From Strongylocentrotus droebachiensis (taxonomy: Eukaryota; Echinodermata; Echinoidea; Camarodonta; Strongylocentrotidae), in the NCBI GenBank assembly GCA_035222895.1, contig JAVYIG010002366.1, forward strand, positions 62,001 to 126,000: a stretch of DNA of 64,000 nt, given 5' to 3'. The translations under genes were made by a program, and so were the position numbers. Within the stretch, counting starts at the first letter, position 1. Each line of letters opens with the position of its first letter. Of the stretch, positions 10,733 to 22,700 are shown piece by piece. A model generated the notes under the pieces. The model had not been told where the DNA came from, did no database searches, and worked only from the letters and a program-made list of their open reading frames with translations.

Positions 10733-13700
10733 GAGGGAGGGAGGGAGAGAAGGGGGGACGGCAAAGAAGACATTTATATAATCATTCATCATTTCAAATC
10801 ACTCGTAGAAAACCTATTCAGATGGGGCCATACATTCTTTAGTGTGATGAAGAGCTCCGACACTCGTTGATTTACATTTGGGATCCATCTGAAACATGCT
10901 TGCACTTGAAAATCAAAGGTATCTATGACCCAAATCAGTCTTTATTTTTTGGTAGTAATATATCGGCATACTTGATGTAAAATGATATACTTCAACTTCA
11001 GTAGCAAAGCAATTGCTACACTACATGGATAGAATGAAAAAGAAAAAAATTTCACAGAATATATCGCCATAGGGACACACAATCCTGGAACCGGGACAAG
11101 GCCAGAGACACGGACACACAATGACTTCAAACTTGAACATACATCGCATAAACTGTTCTTACATGGGTCTTGTAGGCAAGAGCACACACATGGTAAAGAC
11201 TTTCATAGATAATATCACTACATGGACACAGAATTCTTGAACAGTGACAGGGACTAACAATAAATTCAAACTTGAACACAATAATAATAATAATAATTAA
11301 AACAATTATTTAGCGCATAACACATAGGCAAATTGCAAGAAAAAACAATGCACCGGGTTCATTATTCTGATTATTTATGAAGTGGTGAAGAGATATGTTT
11401 TCAGAGAATTGTTCTTACATGGGTCTTTGTAGGCAAGAGTACACACGATAGTCAGGACTGGATCAAGGCACTTTAAGACGATGGCATAGAGGACCATTTT
11501 ACCCAGCCTAGGGTCTACGGGTAGGTCTGCTAGATGGCAGCCAAGCTCGGTCAGGTCCTCCCATTTATCCATTGCATCGATGGACTGAAAAAGCACAGTG
11601 GAGAAAAACAAAGAAACATTACAAAACATGACCGGAAGTTTATGGTTATCTCAGAGTTAAATTATACATGGATTGGTCTTTAATGCTCTAGGAAATAAAA
11701 TTGAGTACTTTGTTTTTAAACAATCAGCAAAAGCTAAAAAGAATTCAATATTTGAGAAAGAAAGGAGGAAACATTACAAAACATTTTGACAATTGTTAAA
11801 CCTGAAGTCATTGATTATCTCAGAGTTAAATCAGATAGCGATTGGTCTTTAATGCTCTAGGAAATCTAAGTAATTTTTTTTTTAAAAAACAATCAGCAAT
11901 AGCTGAAAAGAATTCTATATTTCAAAGTAACAAAAAAACTATTTCATACCATATGATAGTATACGAAAAGTAAGGATTCTGTAAGCCATTTTCCCTTGCA
12001 TATGATATAAAAATCTTACAACTATTCCCCTTTGAAGGTGAACCCAGAATTTTAAATGTTGCTAAAATGATCTTTATTATAAATGAACCATACCTTATTA
12101 AAGTTGACAATCGAAGATAACACAAACAATATTATCAATATGCTACGCTTTCAGTAATCGCTTCTTATGGTTAATATTCATTAACGTAAATCTCTGTGTA
12201 TAAGTCGCACTTTTCCCGCCAATTTTTTGTTGAAAGTCGGTGGTGCGTCTTAAACACGGGTTAAAAAAAAAAAAAAATTAAAATTAAACTTTCGATTTAT
12301 GCCCTCCACCTGGCACTGTGCCTGGCAATGTCCCCCAGATCAGTCATACCACTCGGAAACTAGAACACTACCTGAATGTCCAGATTTCTGTTTGGACTGT
12401 CATCTTTAGTTTTAAAAACTAATTATCAGAATAATGAACATTAAAATGTTCATTATTCTGATAACTTCATTATTACTAAATGTTCATTATTCTGATAACT
12501 TCATTGTTACTATTATTTGTGACAAGTTCATTATTCTGATAACTTCATTGTTACTATTATTTGTGACAAGTTCATTATTCTGATAACTTCATTGTTACTA
12601 TTATTTGTGACAAGTTCATTATTCTGATAACTTCATTGTTACTATTATTTGTGACAAGTTCATTATTCTGATAACTTCATTGTTACTGTTATTTGTGACA
12701 AGTTCATTATTCTGATAACTTCATTGTTACTATTATTTGTGACAAGTTCATTATTCTGATAACTTCATTGTTACTGTTATTTGTGACAAGTTCATTATTC
12801 TGATAACTTCACAAGCAGAAAAAGCAACAAAAAGTTCACAAGCAAAAAATTGGCGCCTCTAACTGCACCTCGCAGTAAAATGAAGGAGATTTACGGTATG
12901 TATAATCTGATATTCATTTGTACATGTATTCAAATATGTTATTCAGAGATTGATTTTAAATAAAATGGCCTGTTGGAGGGTCCAAAAAATGGAGAAAAAA
13001 ACAAACAAAAAGATAAGACAAACATGAATAGTACCTTGAGCAGGCCTACAGCATTCTTGATAGCTATAGTAGAGGGTGGCTCTGGAGCCCTCTTCAGGAA
13101 GTCACCTACTGATGTCTCATTCGGGGCAAGCAGTTTGGTGTGCAGGCAGAGCTCCTATAATGATAATAATGGGTTTAATCAGTACAACCATCATCATAAT
13201 CATGAGCCTCTTAAAGGATGTATTGGAGGTAAGAGTGGAAGTAACTAGATCGAGAGGGAGACCCAGAATCAACCGGGAAGAGAATGTCAAGAACTGGAAT
13301 GGGCTCAAATTGCAAGAGTGCACCAGAATGGCAGAAGATAGAGTGAAATGGAGAGATGTTGCAATCAACCTCTGAACCGGGAGAAGATACTTAGATAGAT
13401 AGATAGATGGTGATGACTGATGATATGAGGCACGATGGATCAGTGGTAGAGCAGTGGTCACGTGACCGAGAGGTCCCGGGTTTGAAACCAAGTCAATGCA
13501 CTTGTGCCCTTTGGTAAGGCATTAATCCCCATTACCAAGTCCCTCAGAGAGGACTTAAAGTCGTTGGTCCCATAGTTTCCTACTTACAAGCACACATACA
13601 CATGCTTCCTTAGCAGTCAGCTAAAACAATCATGAACCATGCTACAAAAATATATACGAGATCAAACATAAAGGCCTAGAATATGGAATTGGCAATGCTT

Positions 13701-16700
13701 TAGTATTGATTTAGTATTTATTTAGTGGTTTTGTTGAAATCTGGCCAAGGGACCACATGATTGGCCTCAATCAGTCTCATAAGTTATGCAACACTTGAAC
13801 AAAATTAAAAAGCATGAAAGCATATTATGCAACATTCTTGGATGGAGGGGGGAGGGGGGGGGGGGTCAAACATGCTCCTTGCTTTTCCCAATGACATTCA
13901 TTCATTAGTAGCTTCTTCTAACAAAAATTGTAACATAACTAAGGATACTGCAGAAAGGTCAGACTTCCTAGCACTGAAAGGGAAAAACAGGCATATTTTT
14001 TTGCTCACATGTAATGGTGTCCTCAGGATCTCAGGGACCTGGAAGTCTGGTAGACTCTGATAGCGAACTCTACTGATCATATGAAAGCACATGCCTGGAC
14101 GAACACGACCAGCTCTGCAGAACATAACAATGAATTGAATTTGGTCTGAATTATCAATTGAATTTAATCTGAATTGTGAATTCAAGTTAATCTGAATTAT
14201 GAATTGAATTTAATGACTTAGTCTGTATTATGAATTGAATTTGAGTCTGCATTTTGTGCTATCTATGTTCAAGTTAAATGTACTATTCTGTATCCATTTG
14301 TATCTTATTGATGTTTATAATTTGTAATTTTGTATTGACATGCAAATTTTTCCTCCAATAATTGGACAATAAAATTTGAATTGGATTGAATTGAATGATA
14401 TATGACATACATTGTTATTATTTATGGTTGTGGCATTACCAGGAAGTGTCAAGGAATTCCCTTCTTGACTACTGTGGGATGCACAATTCATAAGATGTTT
14501 TTTGTTACAAATTTGTTTTGATTAATCTCACAATTTTGCATATGTATGCAAATATAGTGAAAAACAAAGACAACTAAAATGTATAATACATGGTCCAGTA
14601 AAGGAATTATGGATTGACCATATACATTTTACATGATAAAGTGCTACTGTTTCATCTGGTTATATTTCTACTATTTCTACTTTTATCAACCATTTAAATT
14701 ATTTAAATGATAACTAGATGGAACTTCAACTGCGCGCAGTCGAAATGATGCCTCCGTCATAGAGCAATTTTACAAACCAAAACAGAAGAAATTTTTCAAA
14801 TTCAAGTTCAATTGTAATCCATTAACAGGTTCTCAGAATATCGTGATTACAAGCAATTTCTCATGTACATATATGACCCTTTGATCTTTGACCTCATGAC
14901 CCTAAAATCTACTCAGTTCATTGGCTCTGCAAGATGTCCAGAGTTAAATAGTAATCCATCTGTCAGTTCTAATGATAATGCGATCACAAGCTATTTTTGC
15001 ATACATAATGAGCCCATGACCTTTGACCTATGACCTCATGACCCAAGAATCGACTCAGTTCATTGGCTCTGCAAGATACATACATGATCTAAGTTTGGCA
15101 GGAATCCATCAATCTGTTCTAATGATAATGCGATCACAAGCTGTTTTTGCATACATAATGAGCCGCATGACCTTTGACCTTGACCTCATGACCCCAAAAT
15201 CTAATCAGTTCATCGGCTCTGCAAGATACATACATGATCTAAGTTTGGCAGGAATCCATCAATCTGTTCTAATGATAATGCGATCACAAGCTGTTTTTGC
15301 ATACATAATGAGCCGCATGACCTTTGACCTTGACCTCATGACCCCAAAATCTACTCAGTTCATCGGCTTTGTAAGATACATACATGACCAAAGTTCGGCA
15401 GGAATCCATGAATTGGTTCTTTAGATAACGCGATCACGAGCTGTTTTTGCATACATAATGAGCCCTTTAACTTTTGACCTTTGACCTCGTGACCCCAAAA
15501 TCTAATCAGTTCACCGGCTCTGTAAGATACATACATGACCAAAGTTTGGCAGGAATCCATCAATAGGTTCTTCAGATAACGCGATCACGAGAACGGGACG
15601 TACGTACGTACGGACGGACGGACAACCCAAAAATATAATGCCTCCGGCTACTTCGTAACGGAGGCATAAAAATGCTTTGAAATCTGAATTTTTGTTTTTA
15701 AAGCAGCACATTCCTTCCATAGTCTAGGGAAATACTAGCATGATCATGTACAACACACTCATTTTTTTAAATCATATATGAAACAGAAAATTGCTGAGGA
15801 AATCTCACTCTTCTCATTATTCTCTTTCTTTGCTTTCTCTCCAATACGGTGTATTATGTAATCATGGTATATTATTATTGTTGTTTTTGTTCTGCTCATG
15901 TTCCCCTAGAATGTACTAAGAAATCTTGTTATCACCAACACTGAACTATCACATGATATCTATCATATTGTTGATGCCATGTATGCATACATACCTTCCC
16001 CTTCTCTGCTTGGCACTGGCCTTGGAGATCCAGTTGCTCTTCAGGGATGAGATATTAGCTATCGCATCAAAAGATTTCTGTAACATAAACGGGCAGCAGT
16101 AGTTTCAATTTACGTGTCACTAAAACATTCCAATGAATATACAGTCTCAAGCATATTGCGCTCATATTGTATTACGAAGTACGTTTGAAAATACATCTAC
16201 ACTTGAAAATGTACTCAAAAAATGTGTTCTGTCTTATAACTGAAAGACATAATACAAAATAAAAATATGCAGAACATATATCAAGTTCAGAATATGAAAT
16301 CTGTAGATCTTAAAAATGCAACACACATGAAAAGAATTACAAAATTTGTGAACCTATTTTATTATCATATTTCTTGTGTTTGTCTGTAATTCGGTTTTTA
16401 CAGACATGCATCAATCAGATATGATTATTTACGTCTGGGGACCGACCTTTAATGTTACCATCCAAAAGACGTGACTCAGTTTCGAACCGAGGTCGCCTGA
16501 GCTAATTTGTAGGCGTAGACAGAGAGCTAGACCAACTCACATCTCCCTAAATTGTGTTTTGAAACCCTTGCTTTTAAAAACCCAAGTCTTAAAAACAAGA
16601 CTACAAATGTGATATGAACAAATATATACATATTTTTACAATTTCCATTTTCACTATGAATGAGCTGAACATACATGTTATAGGTACATGTTATATATAC

Positions 16701-19700
16701 TCACCTCCTTGACCTTGCCAGAGTCTACAACGAAGACTACATCATTGATGGTCACACTGGTCTCGGCTATGTTCGTTGACAAGACCTTTTATAGAGTAAA
16801 GAGAATTCAAGCAATTATACAGACAGTTTTTTCTCTCACACTAATTCATTGAAAAGGAGTTTAAACATAAACATGTGAAAGTATTTGATAGATGATACAC
16901 ATAAGCGGAAAAAGCAAAGACTTCAACATTCAAGTTGTTTCTTTTGACGTGCTGTATGTGACAGCGATCAAGAAAGCCTCAGATCGACATACACATGTGA
17001 AGATGTATTATGTGTTAACAAGCATTTAAAATGGAGTTGCAGAATTTGTGCTCATTATTGTCATCTTCATTCGGAAAGACTTCTTCCTCATGGAAGATTA
17101 TAATTTTCTACATTTTCCACGAATTTGGAAACACAAGACTGAATGTTATCCGAAAATCAACATTATCTGGCTTCTTTGTAATAGCTTGTCTTGTACACTC
17201 TACTTTGGCTGTTACGGTTCTCATTCTTACAATCTTTCTAATACCGGCGCCCGGTGTCTTGAAGACTTTCTTCTGATCATGGCTCTGCATGCTGGAGTGA
17301 AGGGTGTAGATCTGAAAGGACTGGCGATCACTGAATGTATCGTCCTGTAGCAGCATATCACGTAGGGTGACGATATCATCATAGCCAGGCAGGAACACTA
17401 GAATGGCACCTGAGGAAAAGAAAAGAGAACGCTGATGAATCTCAAAGTCAATACCTCAAATAAAAAAAAATAAGTGTGCTTCTTTTTGCAAATCTTGGGC
17501 TGAAAGTAGCATTCGATGATATTATTTGACATTCAAAATGATGGGTGCTGATCAGAAAGGACTGACAATCGCTGAAGGTATCGTCCTGTAGCAACATGTC
17601 ACGTAGGCTGACAATGTCATCATAGCCAGGCAGGAAGACTAGGATGGCACCTGAAGAAAGGAAAAGAGAGCGTTGATGAATTTGTGAGGAGGTGCGATGG
17701 CGCAATGGCGCGATGGCTCAGTGGTAGAGCAGTGGTCTCGTAACAGGAAGGTCCCTGTTTGATGCAAAGTCAATGTGCCCGTGTTATTTGGTAAGGCATT
17801 ATTCCTCATTACCAAGCTTCAGAGAGGACTTAAAGCCGTCGGTCCCCTGGTTGTTTACTTACAAGCATATACATGCTTTCTGAGCAGCCAGGTAAAACAA
17901 TCATCATCAATTTCAAAGTCAACACCACAAAAAACATTTAAAATTGTGCTTCTTTTTGCAAATTTTGGGTTGAAAGTAGCATTTGATGGTACTTTTTGAC
18001 ATTGGCAGTTAAGGGCGCTGATCAGAAGGACTGACAATCGCTAAAGGCATGTTCCTAGAGCAGCATGTCTGAGTACAGTGACTATGTCATCATAGCCAGG
18101 CAAAAAGACTAAAATACTACCTCAGGGATTGCATTACAACAACAAAAATTATTGGTATAAGTCAAAGGGTCAATTACTTAATATATATTTCAAAGGCATA
18201 GCAAGTAAACAACTCAAAAGCTACACTTTAAATTCCAAGAATTGACAATATACATTTTGCAATGTTTGGATGATGAAAGTTCTACAAACCTATTGGACTT
18301 TTGTAGCTCAAATATCTACTCACCACAATTCTTTGCAATATATTGACTGGGCAGTATGTAAGACTTATGACTTCTTATCATCACCATCATTATTGATATC
18401 TTCATTATCCTCATAATTACAAGCATCATCATTATCATCATAATTATTGTTAATATCATCATCTTCAGCAATTCCATAATCAACATAATCACAAGCATCG
18501 TCATCACCATCATCACCTTGCATGGTCATCCTCATCATCATTGCCATCACCACCAATCCCCCCACCACCACCACCACCAATATTATATAATGCATTACTC
18601 ACTAAGCATCATCATCATCATCATCATCACCATCCACGTCATGCACATCATCATCGCCATCATCATCAATTGCGCCACCAGCAACACCACCACCACCACC
18701 AACATTACATAAAGCAAAACTCACCCTCTTGTGAGTGGCTGCATATGTAGTCCAAGAGAGCAAGAACCAGATTCAGATCTACCCTCTCGTCATCAAAGCT
18801 GTGATGGTAGGCTTGAAGAAGCTCTCTGTCTTCAGTACTCACTTCGCTGTGATTCCTCAGTAACTCACTCTCATCCTCGTTGCTGGCTTGGACGGTGTCC
18901 CTGGGTGTCAAGATAGAAGAGATCAATGTGAGTCATACACAGAGTGCAGTGACACCTGTATACAAAGGCCACTCTGGAGAAACAAAGTGGCCATTGTACA
19001 CAGGTGGGTTTTCTGGACAGGTTCTAATGCATATATCAAGTCTTAGTGGATACCAATCTTAGTGACCACTACAGACAGGTGGCCTTCACGAAATGGGAGA
19101 GGGGGGGGGGGGGGTGAAAGGTTTGAAAGTACACTACTTCTCTCTTTTTAAAATAGAGGTAAAGGTAAAGTAGGTGATCAGTGGTTGCTACAATAGAGTA
19201 TGTAGAAACCTTTGATTCTAGTTTCAAAACCCTTTCTTTGTGTACAAGTGCCCTGACAATAAGCCATGCATCCCCTAACTTTTACCTTCCCGATCAACAA
19301 CATTACATATTGAAGGAGTTGAAGGATAAGAGTCAATGCCCTTTTTTGCCTCGTAGAGGACAAATAGTTTACCAGATACCCTTGGGTACAAATTTAGAGT
19401 AAGTTTGTGTGCATTCAGATACAGAGTTCAATCTATACAATATAAGCACTCATTATTCTTAGCTAACATAGGTAGTAAGATGTGCATGGATGTTGTACAG
19501 AATATCAGTCATACTGTACTTTAATGTTGTGATATTGAATAAATAGAAGAGATACTTGTGTGATATAATATACTGCTGTTGTCTTTCATATTCAACTTAC
19601 AGATATGCTTGCAAAAGATCCACCACCTCTGTTTGATTGAACATCCTTGCAAATTCCAATGCTGTCCTGTTACACAAAAAATAACATATCTAATAGTATC

Positions 19701-22700
19701 ATTTGAAATTCATGGAAATCCTTAGGCGAGAGTTGCAAACCATTCATGATCAGATGACAAAGATATAGGATGAGGTACAGAGAAAAAAAATGTTCACCTA
19801 CCAGTAATCACTGGAATTTACAAGTACCAAATGGGAGAATGAATACATTCTCCCTGTGCCTGTGAGGGGAAAATTCAATTAAATAACAATATTCCTCGGT
19901 TGCTGCTTATAAGTATCGACTTGCATGGCTTACGGTTGCACCATGTGAGAAAGGGGGAGGATTGGGGAGTCCTCAAAAGGACTGTCTGTAATCTTACTTT
20001 CCTAGTGTGTGTGTAGTCCTGAAAAAGACTGTTGGTAATCTTGACGACGGATAATCAACCTGTTCGAAACGTTGAGCCCCTTCCTACTACCCATCCTCTC
20101 TCCAACCGGCGCCATAGTTTTCTTTAGAACTATAAGCTCAAAGAAAGATTACTGGCAGTCCTTTTCAGGACTCCCCAATCCTCCCCCTCTCTCACACAGT
20201 GCAACTGTAAGCCTACTGTATAATATTCCTTGGGTCTCCCATTAAATTATTGGGATTTGAAGGAGTACTACGACACTGCTGCCCACCTTCTCTTTTATTT
20301 GGATTGCTGTGGGTTCTCCAATTAACAACTTATCCAAGGGATTGAGTACAGTCTAGCCTATGTCTATGAAACAAAAGAAGGGCATGTTAACACAAATGGA
20401 AGGCTTGTTTTACCTTTCATCCGATGCTTTGAGGGAAGCATTTGCCCCAAGGCTTAGGAGCTGTTCAACCATCTCCACCTTGCCCCGCCCTGCTCCAACC
20501 ATCAGTGGGGTCACACTGGACTCAGAGTGGGCGTAGTCAACTGTGAAATGGTGAAAGGGGGTAAAAAGAAAATGAAATAGTATCACAAATACCATTTGAT
20601 TTTGCCCAATTAGCCTATAGAGGTGTCTTTGTATAGTAAATTGGTCACCACACTGTGGATCACATGAATCTCACCATGGCACTAATGTCCTTTGGCAAGC
20701 AAGTAATCTATATTTGCCACTCTCCACCCAGTTGAAGTATATGGGTACGTGGTAGGAATAAATTTCTTGAATGCTTTAGCACTTTATTATGGCAGCTCAG
20801 CTACAGCTGGGGAATAATACTAGTATTGCTTACTTGCTTACTTACTTGCTTACTTACTTGCTTACTTACTTGCTTAAGTCGGGTCAACTGCCCGAGCTGT
20901 GATGGCCTTCCACACATTCCTGTCCAGCATGGCTGCTTTTACCTCTGACAGTTCAAGTCCTGTGTCCTTCTTGAGTAGGTCTGTATAAGTAAGATGAGGT
21001 CTTCCAGGTTTCCTCTTCCCGTGTTTAGGTTTCCAGAGTAGTAGCTGAGATATTGGTTCATTGATTTTCCTACAGCTGTGGCCTGCAAAACTTAGTCTTC
21101 TTCCCCTGATCTTTTCTGATACTTTTGGAAGTTTCCCGTACAGCTCCTTATTTGTCATATGCTGACTCCAGTGCACGTTGAATGCTGTCCTAAGAAGTCT
21201 GGTGTAGCAACCATCTAATTCCTTTGCCAACTTTGTTGTAACTGTCCATGCTTCGCAGCCATATAGCAGCACAGATTCAACCGTAGCAACAAACAAACGT
21301 TGTTTAAACTGCCTGTGAAGAGAAGATTTCCAGATTCTTCCAAGCTTACTACACGCTCTCCATGCTGCTGCCTTACGAGCTTTCACATCTTTTTCTGTGC
21401 TCACCATCAGTGCTCCCAGGTACTTGAAATCAGGGACATTCTCTAACTGAATTTCATCATTTGCTTTTATAGTGATGATCTCCCTGTGATTGAATGACAT
21501 GAACTTGGTTTTGCCTGAATTCATCCGGAGCCCGACCTTGCCTACCGATGTCTCCACCCTGCTCAGGAGTTTTTGGGCTTGCTCTAATTCCTCAGATAGC
21601 AGTGCTATGTCATCGGCAAAATCTAGGTCTGTTATGATTTCCGGACCAACTCTCCTACTTTTCCTTCTTTCCAGTTGGAATCCAAGTTCCTCTTCATCGC
21701 CGTCTATAGCTGTTCGCAAGGCATAATCGAGGACTATTACAAATAGGTAAGGTGCAAGCGTGTCACCTTGAAGCACACCAGCCATGATTTCAAAGAGGTC
21801 AGTCTCTCCATCAGGTGATATTACTTTTGCTTTGGTGTCTTCGTACATCTTGCCAATAGCATTCACCAGTTGCTCCGGTATGCCATATGCAGTAAGTATC
21901 TTCAACATCTTGCCTCTGTGGATGGTATCAAAGGCTTTGCGAAAGTCAATAAATGTGATAATAGCCGGGAGTTGATTTTCTTTTACTCCTTCTATAAGCC
22001 TGCGAAGTGCCAAAATATGTCCCACTGTGGTCCTTCCAACTCTGAATCCATTTTGGTTGGTTCTCAGGTGACTATCAAGTACAGGTCTGATCCTGTTCAA
22101 AATCAATCTATTGAAAGTTTTGGCCACGATGGAGCTTAGACTGATTCCTCGATAGTTTCCTCCTTGACTCAGGTCTCCAGACTTTGGTATTGGTACGATG
22201 TTCAGTATGGACCATTGGTGAGGCTTTTCTTCATTGATCAGAGCGTTGTTGCAGAAACTCAGAATGATTTCATCAAGGTCACATCTTTTTAGAACCTCTG
22301 GTGGTATGCCATCTTCCCCAAAGCTCTTCCCTTCTACTAGTGACTTTATTGCCTTTGAATATTCTTTCAGATCAAATGGCCCTGTCTTGATGTTCAGACT
22401 CTCTAGTATAGGCAGAATTTCTTCATCCTCATCATCTATGTCAGGAGGGCTTCCAAGAAGATTCTTGAAGTGGTTGTACCAGTTCATGACCCTGTCTTCC
22501 TGTGTGTCTCCTTTTAACTGCCCTTTCGGGGATGCTTTCCTTCCAGTTATGTCATTAATGAGTCTCCAGCTCTGCCCATGTTTACTGTTGGCATGCGCTC
22601 TCTCCACATCTTTTAGTTTACTATCAAGATCTTCTTCTATAACTACATTGTATGCTTCCTCAAGGTTGTGCTTGGCTTGCTTGTAGATCTGTCGATTTTC

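Noticed and set aside
12420-12815. Regularly spaced repeats considered as a CRISPR array
   Set aside because: Units are contiguous 44-bp minisatellite repeats with no unique spacers, in a eukaryotic intron.
13427-13500. tRNA-like A and B boxes considered as a tRNA gene
   Set aside because: No cloverleaf with a proper acceptor stem; followed by a SINE body shared with 17688-17907.
17545-17649. Exon 15 copy considered as a working alternative exon
   Set aside because: No donor at the expected place and the homology stops mid-exon; left as pseudo-exon pending RNA data.
22234-22686. 150-codon + strand frame opposite the RTE reverse transcriptase
   Set aside because: Shadow of the RT frame, Ser-rich in the antisense of an acidic region.
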